Origin: CAADGV01 sp040290295
GTDB lineage: Bacteria > Bacteroidota > Ignavibacteria > UBA10030 > UBA6906
DNA length: 64,000 nt
Direction of reading: 5' to 3'
Assembly: GCA_040290295.1 (NCBI GenBank)
Contig: PSMW01000013.1
Location: 1 to 64,000 of the forward strand
Shown: in pieces, positions 45,810 to 54,182 of the stretch
How positions within the stretch are numbered: the stretch's first letter is position 1
Layout: each line of letters begins with the position of its first letter
The notes under the pieces: model-generated
The model's database searches: none
What the model saw: the letters and a program-made list of their open reading frames with translations, nothing else
Told to the model about the DNA's origin: nothing
Program-made: the position numbers and the translations under genes

Positions 45810-46807
45810 ACGCCGACACCCTCTTCTTTCTTTGCGTGACGAAGGACCAGATCAGCCAGAGCGCGAATGAACACAGGATGTGTGTTGAGCCCAGGCGTCA
45901 TCGCGAAAAACTTCACACCCAAATGTTCAGCTTGCTCTCGTGCTTCGATGTTGATTTCCGAGAGTGTTTCAATATGGTCCGAGACGAATGCGATCGGAAT
46001 GACCACAAGGTGTGTTGCCTTCTCTGCCGCGAGTCGCTCGATGGTTTGCTCCAGAGACGGCTCCAGCCACTTTTGCGGTCCCACTTTGCTTTGGAAACAA
46101 AGATGATGCGGCAAGCCGAACCTTCCCGCCTGCATGACTGCTTCCACCGTCCGGCGAATGTGGTGCGAGTACGGATCTCCTTCCTTCACCAATTTCATCG
46201 GCGTACCATGCGCACTGAAGACGAGATGGATACGCGATCGTTCCTCCACGGGTGCCTGCTCGACACAGGCGGTGATGTTTTGTACGATCGCCTGAATGTA
46301 CAACGGGTGATCGTAGTACTCCTTAATCAGGATCGTCGGGATGGGATCGCGCTTCTGCGAACGAAGGAGGCGATGCCATTCGTTCACGCTCGAGCCGGTG
46401 GTAGAACGCGAGTAGTGAGGATAAAGTGGCAAGAGTATGATGCGCGACGGTCGGTCCGCATACACGCGCTCGATGGTCTCTTCGGTCAGCGGATGCCAAT
46501 AGCGCATCGCTACATAGACCTTTGCATCGACGCTGGGGCGCAAGGCATCCTCGAGCGCTCGTGCTTGGGCGTTCGTCAATTCGAGAATGGGGGATCTGCC
46601 GCCGATGTTCTTGTACAACTCCTGGACCTTCGGTGCCCGCTTGCGCGCAATGAATCGCGCCAATCTCTTCCGGAAGAGAAACGCCAGCGGGAGGTCGATA
46701 ATATCGGGGTCGCAAAATAAATTGTAGAGGAACGGTTCGACGTTCTCCAGTGCATCGGGACCGCCGAGCTGGAGAAGGACGATGCCGAGCGAGGTATTGT
46801 TGTTCAT
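45806..46807 (-). CDS. hemH: Ferrochelatase
   Basis: 333 residues from the ATG at 46807 (AAGGAT six bases upstream). The N-terminus GIVLLQLGGPDALENVEPFL is the standard opening. The metal-site His is in LVFSAHGTPMKLVKEGDPY, and the acidic partner in IPIAFVSDHIETLSEI. PHYSRSTTGSS is also characteristic. It inserts ferrous iron into the porphyrin. It lies 32 bases downstream of hemF and overlaps hemY by four bases. Confidence 0.96.
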   Translation of the reverse strand: MNNNTSLGIVLLQLGGPDALENVEPFLYNLFCDPDIIDLPLAFLFRKRLARFIARKRAPKVQELYKNIGGRSPILELTNAQARALEDALRPSVDAKVYVAMRYWHPLTEETIERVYADRPSRIILLPLYPHYSRSTTGSSVNEWHRLLRSQKRDPIPTILIKEYYDHPLYIQAIVQNITACVEQAPVEERSRIHLVFSAHGTPMKLVKEGDPYSHHIRRTVEAVMQAGRFGLPHHLCFQSKVGPQKWLEPSLEQTIERLAAEKATHLVVIPIAFVSDHIETLSEINIEAREQAEHLGVKFFAMTPGLNTHPVFIRALADLVLRHAKKEEGVGV

Positions 46808-46839
46808 ACGATCATCCTTGTTGTGGAAAGCACTCTGAA

Positions 46840-47826
46840 TTATTTCACCCATTCACGTGGCGATGTCAAAAGTTCAACAAGTTTCGCTTCAGGCGAGTTC
46901 GGTTCGGGTTGGACGTTGTAATGCCACTCCACTTTCGGCGGCAACGACATCAAGATCGATTCGATACGCCCTTTTGTTTCCAAGCCGAAGTTCGTGCCGC
47001 GATCGTACACAAGATTGAACTCCACGTACCTTCCCCGCCGAATCGATTGCCAACGGCGTTCACGTTCGCCCCATGGCTCGTTCATGCGCTTTCGCACAAT
47101 GGGCAGATACGCCTCCAAGAAGGCGTCACCAACGCTCCGTACGAATGCGAACACGCGTTCGGCATCGTCGCGCAGGTAGTCGAAAAAGATGCCTCCGACA
47201 CCGCGTGTTTCTTCTCTGTGTTTGATAAAGAAATACTCATCGCACCACTTCTTGAAACGCGGATAGTAGCCGACATCGTGCTTATCGCATGCCGCTTTCA
47301 GTGTGGCGTGAAAATGTCGGATATCATCCTCGAACACATAGTACGGCGTCATGTCGCTGCCGCCGCCGAACCAGCTATCGGTGTTGTCGCTTTGCCCTGC
47401 GTTTTTCGCACTCGGATGCGTCAGTTCGAAATATCGGAAGTTCGCATGCACCGACGGTACCATCGGATTCAGCGGATGAATGATCAACGAGATACCCGTA
47501 GCAAAAAACGGTACGGGCGGGACGTTCATCTTCAACGCAAGACTTTCGGGCAAGCCGCCGAAGACTGTTGACGTCGCAACGCCCGCCTTTTCGAAAACGA
47601 CGCCTTCCTCCAACACACGGGTCAAGCCGCCACCACCGGACTTGTCGGGATGCCGGGCATCGGCACGCTCCCAATGATCTTCGCTAAAGCGCTTACGAGG
47701 TTCGAACTCCTCCAGCGCCGCGCAAATTCGTTGCTGCAATTGCTCGAAGTACGCGCGGGCGCGCTGTGCCAGCGCCGTCTCCATCTTCACTCCGGCAGTC
47801 GATGATTTCTTCGCGTCGTTATCCAT
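46840..47826 (-). CDS. hemF: Oxygen-dependent coproporphyrinogen III oxidase
   Basis: 328 residues, typical for HemF. Signatures are SVHANFRYFEL, WFGGGSDMTPYYVFEDD and FKKWCDEYFFIKHREETRG, followed by RGRYVEFNLVYDRGTNFGL. It decarboxylates coproporphyrinogen III to protoporphyrinogen IX using oxygen, which indicates an organism that meets oxygen. No hemN-like radical enzyme is in the window. Its start overlaps the hemE stop by eight bases. Confidence 0.96.
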   Translation of the reverse strand: MDNDAKKSSTAGVKMETALAQRARAYFEQLQQRICAALEEFEPRKRFSEDHWERADARHPDKSGGGGLTRVLEEGVVFEKAGVATSTVFGGLPESLALKMNVPPVPFFATGISLIIHPLNPMVPSVHANFRYFELTHPSAKNAGQSDNTDSWFGGGSDMTPYYVFEDDIRHFHATLKAACDKHDVGYYPRFKKWCDEYFFIKHREETRGVGGIFFDYLRDDAERVFAFVRSVGDAFLEAYLPIVRKRMNEPWGERERRWQSIRRGRYVEFNLVYDRGTNFGLETKGRIESILMSLPPKVEWHYNVQPEPNSPEAKLVELLTSPREWVK

Positions 47827-48856
47827 GGTATGCGACCGATTCCTCTTTTACTGCACGAACGAACGCCTTGGCATGCTCCACCGGAACATCGGGATAGATG
47901 CCGTGACCGAGGTTGAACACATGACCGCTCCCCCGACCAAACTTTCGAAGAATGGATCGGACTTCCTGCCGAATGACCTCCGGCGAAGCATAGAGAACGG
48001 ACGGGTCGAGATTTCCCTGTAGCGCCACCTTGTCGCCGACTTGTTGTTTCGCATCTGCCATATCGATCGTCCAGTCGATGCCGACAACGTCTGCACCGAC
48101 CGCTGCAATCTCTTTCAAGGAGTGGTTCGCCCCTTTCGAGAAGACGATCACTGGTTCCTCTTTGCGGTGCAAGCGCGAGACAATCTGATGAATGAAATCG
48201 AGGGAGAACTTCTTGTAATGATCGGGAGCGAGAATCCCGCCCCATGTGTCGAACAGTTGCACTGCATCGGCGCCCGCGGCTAACTGCGCCTCCAGATAGA
48301 GCCGGACGGCTTCCGCCAGTTTTCCGAGCAACAGTTTCATCGTTTCCGGATCATCGAGCATCATCCGCTTTGTGTGTTTCCATTCCTTGCTGCCCGTACC
48401 TTCGATCATGTATGCCGCAAGCGTCCACGGCGATCCGGCAAATCCGATCAGCGGCACACGCCCATGGAGAGCGGTTTTCGCTTCCTCGATTGCACGCATC
48501 ACGTAACGGAGCACCTTTTCCGGATCGGGCACGTTCAAGGCTTCGACCTGTTCACGTGAACGAATCGGATCGAGCAAGCGTGGTCCTTGCGATTCGATCA
48601 TTTCCAAGCGCATACCCATTGCCTCAGGAACGACAAGGATGTCGGAGAAGATGATGGCAGCATCGACGCCTACGATGTCCACGGGTTGGATGGTGACTTC
48701 GGCAGCGAGTTCAGGTGTTTTGCACATCGTCAGAAAATCTGCTTTCTCGCGCACGGCGCGATATTCGGGCAGGTACCGGCCCGCCTGACGCATCATCCAC
48801 ACGGGCGTGCGTTCCACGCGCTGACGCTTGCAGGCTTTTAAGAAGAGGTCGTTCAT
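47819..48856 (-). CDS. hemE: Uroporphyrinogen decarboxylase
   Basis: 345 residues from the ATG at 48856; the open frame upstream runs through a repeat element and is not credible. Substrate-cleft motifs TPVWMMRQAGRYLPEYR and IIFSDILVVPEAMGM are present, along with GFAGSPWTLAAYMIEG and the C-terminal FNLGHGIYPDVPVEH. It removes four acetate carboxyls from uroporphyrinogen III. The 178-base gap upstream to hemD may carry its own promoter as well as the repeat. Confidence 0.97.
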   Translation of the reverse strand: MNDLFLKACKRQRVERTPVWMMRQAGRYLPEYRAVREKADFLTMCKTPELAAEVTIQPVDIVGVDAAIIFSDILVVPEAMGMRLEMIESQGPRLLDPIRSREQVEALNVPDPEKVLRYVMRAIEEAKTALHGRVPLIGFAGSPWTLAAYMIEGTGSKEWKHTKRMMLDDPETMKLLLGKLAEAVRLYLEAQLAAGADAVQLFDTWGGILAPDHYKKFSLDFIHQIVSRLHRKEEPVIVFSKGANHSLKEIAAVGADVVGIDWTIDMADAKQQVGDKVALQGNLDPSVLYASPEVIRQEVRSILRKFGRGSGHVFNLGHGIYPDVPVEHAKAFVRAVKEESVAYHG

Positions 48857-48894
48857 AGTATGTTCGTTTTCTCGATGGGCGACTCGTTTATCGA

Positions 48895-48926
48895 AACCGC
48901 GAATGGACGCGGATGAACACGCATAC
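48895..48926. repeat. Degenerate ~10-bp tandem repeat upstream of hemE
   Basis: The sequence AAACCGCGAATGGACGCGG and its continuation up to GCATAC contains three units of about ten bases (GCGAATGGAC, GCGGATGAAC, ACGCATACAG). Similar intergenic strings are, from memory, scattered in many environmental bacterial genomes. Confidence 0.5.
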
Positions 48927-49034
48927 AGCAATGCATTGTTGTGCTGAGATGTGGGAGAGAGAAAATGTTCTCATTATCTTTCGATTCGCGCTGTGTCGCT
49001 TCGCTGCGCGGTTGCGGTTCGCCTGGGCGTATGA

Positions 49035-49805
49035 TTAGCTGCCGAAATATTCTTCGATCGCCTCAACCAATCCGACTGCGGTGGAGGTTTTCGCTTCGAT
49101 ATCGACAGGAAAGCCCATACGCCGCACTGCGAGTCGTGTGGTTGGACCGATGACCGCAATCTTCGCCTTGCCTCTGTTCACCAGCGCCGGCTGGACGGCG
49201 CGAGCGAAATGTTTGGCCGCCGAGGGACTGAAAAAGGTGATCACGTCGAATTCATTCTTCAACACGCGTTGCCGTACTTCCTCTAAGGCGGAAGGTTCCG
49301 GCGGTGCATTTCTATACACCTCGATCGGTCGCACGTCCGCACCCATCTCTTTCAAAGCTTGCGTCAACTCCTCGCTTCCCAAGTTCCCTTTCGGTAGTAC
49401 GATGCGCAAGCCACGCACGTCTGTTTGCCGCATCGCCGCCGCTAACGCTCCGGCGGAATATGATTCGGGCAACGGTTCCACCGCCAAGCTGCGCCGCTGG
49501 ATTTCGTTTGCTGTTTGCTCGCCGACGGCGTAAAGTTTCTTCTTTGCCCACGTCTCGCTGCCCACCCCGAGTGCACGCGCGCGTTCGAAGAACTGTCGCA
49601 CGGCATTCGCACTGGTGAACGCAACCGCATCGAACGAGTCGGCACTCCGAAGAACGTCGTCGCACGCCTCCCAACGTTCAGGATCGATGATCCGAATCAT
49701 CGGGATGACAACAGCAACAGCACCGCGTTTAACGAGTTCAGCAACAAGATCGCCTGCTTGTTCCGCTTGGCGCGTACTGAGAACCGTCTTCTTTTCCAGA
49801 CTCAT
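49035..49805 (-). CDS. hemD: Uroporphyrinogen-III synthase
   Basis: 256 residues from the ATG at 49805, with an in-frame TTG at 49820 as alternative. HemD is poorly conserved, but the two-lobed pattern is visible: VLSTRQAEQAGDLVAELVKR, AFTSANAVRQFFER, LYAVGEQTANEI, and in the second half VITFFSPSAAKHFARA followed by IAVIGPTTRLAVRRMGF. It closes and inverts hydroxymethylbilane to uroporphyrinogen III. Its place 42 bases after hemC supports the call. Confidence 0.92.
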   Translation of the reverse strand: MSLEKKTVLSTRQAEQAGDLVAELVKRGAVAVVIPMIRIIDPERWEACDDVLRSADSFDAVAFTSANAVRQFFERARALGVGSETWAKKKLYAVGEQTANEIQRRSLAVEPLPESYSAGALAAAMRQTDVRGLRIVLPKGNLGSEELTQALKEMGADVRPIEVYRNAPPEPSALEEVRQRVLKNEFDVITFFSPSAAKHFARAVQPALVNRGKAKIAVIGPTTRLAVRRMGFPVDIEAKTSTAVGLVEAIEEYFGS

Positions 49806-49847
49806 GTGCCGACCAGCCAAGAGTTTCGGTCGTTCAGTTGCAAGCAG

Positions 49848-50822
49848 CTATGCCTCGGGCGTGTGCGAAAGTGCGGCAGCACGAATTTCTTGCAAGATAC
49901 GATCGGCACCGCTGTGCAGCAAGGTCAACGCAAGCTCTTCGCCGACCAGTTCGGCTGCATCAACGCTACCGGCAATGTGTCCTCGCACAATCCGCGTTCC
50001 GTCCAACGAACCAACCACTGCATCCAGCCTTAAGATTTGCCTGCCGTTCTCGTCCACGACACGCCCGTAGGTGCCGATGGGAATCTGACATCCTCCCTCC
50101 AACTTTCTGAGCAGTGCACGCTCAGCAAGCGCAGCGTACGCTGTGGGAAGGTGGTGCAACGGTCGGACGAGCTCCGCTGTCGTCTCATCGCCGTGACGGA
50201 TCTCGATGCCCAATGCTCCTTGTCCTACGGCAGGCAACATACTCTCCAGCGACAGTGTTTCGCCGATACGATCCGTCCATCCTAATCGCACGACACCCGC
50301 GCGCGCCAACAGCATGCCCGCCCAATCACTCTGCTCCAATTTCTTGAAGCGTGTATGCAGATTGCCGCGAAGATCTACGGGTTGAATGTCGGGACGAAGA
50401 TGCAAGAGTTGGCATTTCCGCCGCAAACTTCCGGTCGCAATTTGTGCACCGCGTGGTTGATCGAGCAACGTTCGGATGGTATTGCGCGGATGCGGAATGA
50501 ACACGTCGCGTACATCCTCCCGCTCACAGATCGCTCCCAACACTAAACCGTCGGGAAGTGTTGTGGGCAGATCCTTGAGGCTGTGCACAGCAACATCGAT
50601 GTGGTGCAACAGCAACGCCGATTCGATCTCGCGCGTGAACAATCCCTTGTCGCCGATTTTCGAAAGCGGCGAATCGAGCATCTTATCGCCCGTGGTTTTG
50701 ATGATTTCGATGCCGATGGTGATGCCGGGAAAACGGCCTTGCAGTTCACGCTGCACCCATTGCGCTTGCCACAACGCTAATGCACTCCCCCTGCTTCCGA
50801 TGATCAGTCGCGTACGCGTCAT
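49848..50822 (-). CDS. hemC: Hydroxymethylbilane synthase (porphobilinogen deaminase)
   Basis: 324 residues. Catalytic Asp84 is in HSLKDLPTTLP, the cofactor-binding Arg region is ATGSLRRKCQLLHLRPD, and Cys245 in LEGGCQIPIGTYG carries the dipyrromethane cofactor. It polymerises four porphobilinogens. The start overlaps the hemA stop by four bases (ATGA-type), so hemA and hemC are coupled. Confidence 0.97.
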   Translation of the reverse strand: MTRTRLIIGSRGSALALWQAQWVQRELQGRFPGITIGIEIIKTTGDKMLDSPLSKIGDKGLFTREIESALLLHHIDVAVHSLKDLPTTLPDGLVLGAICEREDVRDVFIPHPRNTIRTLLDQPRGAQIATGSLRRKCQLLHLRPDIQPVDLRGNLHTRFKKLEQSDWAGMLLARAGVVRLGWTDRIGETLSLESMLPAVGQGALGIEIRHGDETTAELVRPLHHLPTAYAALAERALLRKLEGGCQIPIGTYGRVVDENGRQILRLDAVVGSLDGTRIVRGHIAGSVDAAELVGEELALTLLHSGADRILQEIRAAALSHTPEA

Positions 50823-52102
50823 ACCGAATCGCGTGGCCCAATGCCGAATAGTTCGCGCAGCGCTTTGATGCGATTGAGCGTCTCGGCTCCGCGAGCGCCG
50901 TTATGCACGCCGTTGCGCAATGTGGTGATGGGTTGATGGAGGATTTTGTTGACGATCCGCTTCGTCACGATTTCGACCAGTTCTCGATCCTCCGGTTTGA
51001 AGCGGTTGATGTTTTTCGCCACCTCTTGTTGGCGAATGGCTTCGACGGCTTCCGTCAAGTCGTGAATGGTTGGACCAACCTGCAAGGCGTTGTGCCATCG
51101 GAAGAATTCGACCATTTCCTCGCGGATAATCGTCGAGACTTTCGGGATCTCCGCCTTGCGCCGCTCGATATTCCGATCGACGATGGCGCTCAGCGTGTCC
51201 ATATCGTACACGAAGACGTTGTCCACTTTGTTGCATGTTGGGTCCACGTTCCGCGGCACGCCGATATCGATAATGAACAGCGGATTGTTCGAACGCTGCT
51301 TCATCACTTTCTGGACGTCGTGCGGCTGCACCACGTACGATGGACTGGTCACCGAGGTGATGACGATATCGGCGGTGCGGAGCGCGTCGACGAGGTGTTC
51401 GTAATCCACCGCCTCACCTTGTGCGTTCAAGGATCGTAGCAGTGCCTCAGCTTTATCCCGAGTGCGGTTGGCAATCATGACGTTGCCGATGCTTTTGCCA
51501 ATCAGATGCTTCAGCGTCAGTTCGCTCGTCTCGCCTGCGCCGATGAGCAACGCGCTCTTCGTTGCGAGATCGGCGAAAATCTTGTTGGCTAACTCCACCG
51601 CAGCGTAACTGATGGAAACCGCGCCCTCGCACAGCGACGTTTCTGTCCGCACCCGCTTGCCAACATGCAACGCTGCTTGCATCAGACGGTTCATCACCGG
51701 TCCGAGCATCCCGACGTCGGTGGCGAGCATGAATGCTTCTTTTACCTGATTGAGAATTTGCACGTCGCCGATGATCATCGAATCGATACCGGTGGCGACT
51801 TTGAAGAGATGGTTGACGGCGCCACCAGAGAAATTCCCGTAGAAATGTTCGGGGCGGACTGTGGCCGAGGCGTTTTTGAAGTCGATCAGAAATTCTTTCA
51901 GTGCAGCATCCTCCAACTGTGTCGCGGGAGTGATGCCGTAGAGTTCCGTGCGGTTGCACGTCGAGATGAGCATGGCTTCGTCGAAGAATCTCCCCTTGAG
52001 TCGCGTGAGCGCCTCTTTGATTTCCTCGGCCGACATCCACATCTTCTCGCGGATCTCCAACGGCGCAGAGGTATGACTGATGCCTACGGAAAGGAGATTC
52101 AT
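50819..52102 (-). CDS. hemA: Glutamyl-tRNA reductase
   Basis: 427 residues. The catalytic Cys49 is in LISTCNRTELYG, and GISHTSAPLEIREK opens the protein as usual. The NADPH-binding region ALLIGAGETSELTLKHL and TRDKAEAL, and the C-terminal dimerisation helices (about 320-420), are intact. It reduces glutamyl-tRNA to glutamate-1-semialdehyde, the regulated entry of the C5 pathway. It follows the CcsA/HemX-like gene by nine bases. Confidence 0.97.
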   Translation of the reverse strand: MNLLSVGISHTSAPLEIREKMWMSAEEIKEALTRLKGRFFDEAMLISTCNRTELYGITPATQLEDAALKEFLIDFKNASATVRPEHFYGNFSGGAVNHLFKVATGIDSMIIGDVQILNQVKEAFMLATDVGMLGPVMNRLMQAALHVGKRVRTETSLCEGAVSISYAAVELANKIFADLATKSALLIGAGETSELTLKHLIGKSIGNVMIANRTRDKAEALLRSLNAQGEAVDYEHLVDALRTADIVITSVTSPSYVVQPHDVQKVMKQRSNNPLFIIDIGVPRNVDPTCNKVDNVFVYDMDTLSAIVDRNIERRKAEIPKVSTIIREEMVEFFRWHNALQVGPTIHDLTEAVEAIRQQEVAKNINRFKPEDRELVEIVTKRIVNKILHQPITTLRNGVHNGARGAETLNRIKALRELFGIGPRDSV

Positions 52103-52111
52103 CGTTCGTTC

Positions 52112-52984
52112 TCAATAAAAACTGTGGAAGCCACTCAAGTACACGTTGATGACGGTCATCGAAAGAAAGACGAAAGCGAACGCGATGAGCGACACAATCA
52201 TCGTCTTCCTGCCCTGCCACCCAAAGGTCCGTTTCGCCGTGAGACTCATGGCATACAGGACCCAAATCGCCAGAGTACCGATCAGCTTCGGATCCCAATA
52301 AGAAAACTCCTCGAAAGCGCGCGGCAGCCACACCAATCCCACGATGATCGCCACGCTGAGCATCGCAAACCCGAACACTTCCGCGCGGCTGCTCATCTTC
52401 TCCAAAATCTCCAAACTCGGCAGGCGCGTGTAGATCACACCGAAGCGGGAAGATTTGATTTCATGATAGAGCATCAAGTATAGGAAGCCATAGACCGCGG
52501 AAAGCGAAATGGCGGTGTAGCCGAGTAGCGCAGCGGAAACATGAAAGCCGAGCAGTCTACTGCGGAGTATCGGCTGAAGCTCCGTTAGGTCCTTGATGGA
52601 GAGCGACGAAACGGTTTGGAAGATGAACGCAAGCAGCAAGATGAAGAAGCCGGTATTCGCTGCTTGTCCCGCTTCCTGCGGTGAGCGTTCGGCCGAGAGC
52701 ACTGCTTTCGTGCGAAGTTCGATGTACGCATAGGCGATGGCAATGCACGCGGCGAGCATCGTCATAATTTCGAACACCGTGGTGATGGGTGGATGGTCGA
52801 AGGCAACCGTTCGCACCCCGCTGTAGAAGAGATGGCAGAGAACCGTGCCGAGAAGAAACGGCGTCTTCCATCGCTCGATGGCAGGCGCGTTCGCAAAGAA
52901 CGCGATCGCATACAGGGTTACGAGCGCCGCGTACAGCAGAGGCATGACAACGACAAGAACATCAACCAACGTTGCGAGACTCAT
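52112..52984 (-). CDS. CcsA/HemX-like cytochrome c assembly membrane protein
   Basis: 290 residues with eight hydrophobic helices. It shows the CcsA/CcmC-type layout: HPPITTVFEIMTMLAACIAI before a first group of helices, HVSAALLGYTAISLSAVYGF in the middle, and FSYWDPKLIGTLAIWVLYA near the end, a divergent form of the tryptophan-rich region (WDxK/E). Such proteins handle haem for cytochrome c maturation, or stabilise HemA (HemX in Bacillus). Being first in the hem run and nine bases from hemA favours the HemX-like position; both roles remain possible. No ResB/CcsB gene is near. Confidence 0.85.
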   Translation of the reverse strand: MSLATLVDVLVVVMPLLYAALVTLYAIAFFANAPAIERWKTPFLLGTVLCHLFYSGVRTVAFDHPPITTVFEIMTMLAACIAIAYAYIELRTKAVLSAERSPQEAGQAANTGFFILLLAFIFQTVSSLSIKDLTELQPILRSRLLGFHVSAALLGYTAISLSAVYGFLYLMLYHEIKSSRFGVIYTRLPSLEILEKMSSRAEVFGFAMLSVAIIVGLVWLPRAFEEFSYWDPKLIGTLAIWVLYAMSLTAKRTFGWQGRKTMIVSLIAFAFVFLSMTVINVYLSGFHSFY

Positions 52985-53018
52985 GAATCGAGAGAGACAT
53001 TGCTGAAGTGGAACGCCA

Positions 53019-53051
53019 CAAAATATACGAAAAACGTCCTGAAATCAGAAA
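53019..53051 (-). promoter_or_regulatory. Candidate promoter of the hem run (Bacteroidota type)
   Basis: On the minus strand TTTC (53051-53048), 20 bases, then TATATTTTG (53027-53019), 34 bases upstream of the CcsA/HemX start at 52984. The -7 box fits TAnnTTTG with one extra T. No haem- or iron-responsive operator is evident. Confidence 0.45.
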
Positions 53052-53184
53052 CCTGCTCCCGAAAAAGTCAACATCCATGCCGAGCTACGAAACAAAGCGG
53101 CGCTTGGACGAAGCGACGGTGCACTCGAAAAAAACGAACTCGCTCTGAGGTAGGTAGCGTGGAAGGTTCTCGGTTTTGTCAGAA

Positions 53185-53613
53185 TCAGGAACGGATGTTC
53201 CGAAAGTTGGGATGAGAGTGAGTGTACCGCTTGAGCATGCGCGCAACGATGATGCCCATGCCTCCAACAATCGCGCCGTACACAATCCCGGTAATCGCTC
53301 CAACGACAAACACGAACATACGCGGTTTGATCCCTTCCGTTTCGACAAAACCTTTTGCCGCCGTGGGATTGTTGGCAAGATACAGATCGAAGAAGAGCAT
53401 TTGCAGAATACCGTGTGCTGCGCCCATGAGAGCACCCGCGCTCATGCCGTGGAGAACCAGCTTCTGTGTTACAAAGCGAGCAAGCACATACGATGAAACG
53501 AATGCCATCACTACCCACAGCACCATCTCGACATGCGGACTCAAACCGAAGATGGTTGCGATACCCATGAACACACCAAGACTTCCAAGCCACACCACGA
53601 CTCGCCAATTCAT
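53185..53613 (-). CDS. Hypothetical membrane protein (142 aa)
   Basis: 142 residues from the ATG at 53613, preceded by GGAGGAG at six bases, which decides the start against the longer frame to 53691. Four hydrophobic helices are visible: VVVWLGSLGVFMGIATIFG, MVLWVVMAFVSSYVLA, a short amphipathic GMSAGALMGAAHGILQML and FVVGAITGIVYGAIVGGMGI. The tail is basic (RMLKRYTHSHPNFRNIRS). I recognise no family. It is downstream of another small gene on the same strand and upstream of the hem promoter region. Confidence 0.75.
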   Translation of the reverse strand: MNWRVVVWLGSLGVFMGIATIFGLSPHVEMVLWVVMAFVSSYVLARFVTQKLVLHGMSAGALMGAAHGILQMLFFDLYLANNPTAAKGFVETEGIKPRMFVFVVGAITGIVYGAIVGGMGIIVARMLKRYTHSHPNFRNIRS

Positions 53614-53687
53614 CGTCTGCTCCTCCTGTGCTGTGTTTGTGTCCGCGTCGCAGAACGGTCCACGCGATCGTCGATCGAGTGCCATTC

Positions 53688-53933
53688 TCACTCGTTCTGC
53701 AGTGCCGTCTTGATCATCTCCAACTCTTCGCGATCGGAAAGGCTGCTCGCGAATGGCCGCCCCGCCCGACTGTACCAGTAGCGACTGTTGTTTTCGTCGC
53801 CTTCGATCTTGTGCAACACTGCGTGAATCCAGCAGGCGTATCGGTCATCGTAGTTTTGCACTATCTCATGAGCATTCTTCCAATTTCCCTCAAGCGCAAG
53901 ATCGATAGCCCTCATAAGTTGCTGACAGTTCAT
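53688..53933 (-). CDS. Small soluble hypothetical protein (81 aa)
   Basis: 81 residues from the ATG at 53933 (MNCQQLMRAIDLALEGNW). The pattern HEIVQNYDDRYACWIHAVLH followed by EGDENNSRYWYSRAGRP is one I have seen in conserved hypothetical proteins of several phyla: a small all-helical domain whose HAxLHxxEGDxxNxxYWYxxAG core is strongly conserved. No function is known to me. An in-frame start at 53990 would add a hydrophobic stretch not typical of the family. It precedes the membrane protein gene by 74 bases. Confidence 0.72.
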   Translation of the reverse strand: MNCQQLMRAIDLALEGNWKNAHEIVQNYDDRYACWIHAVLHKIEGDENNSRYWYSRAGRPFASSLSDREELEMIKTALQNE

Positions 53934-54182
53934 ACAGTGTCTCCCGAGCATTGCCCGATTCAACCAGAGCAGCATCACCATAAAGAGCAACGAACAATTG
54001 CGACAGACGCGAGAATACGTCTCCGTTCAACACGTCTCGTCTATAACCGCCGGGCTACCACCTTCCGGCGCATCGAGAGAGTCTTCGAGCGGGATGATGT
54101 GCCTGCCCTCTCCGATCATGTTCGAACTGTGCCATCATTTCCATTCGAAAACGAATATCTCCCGTAGATCGTCGATGCTTCA

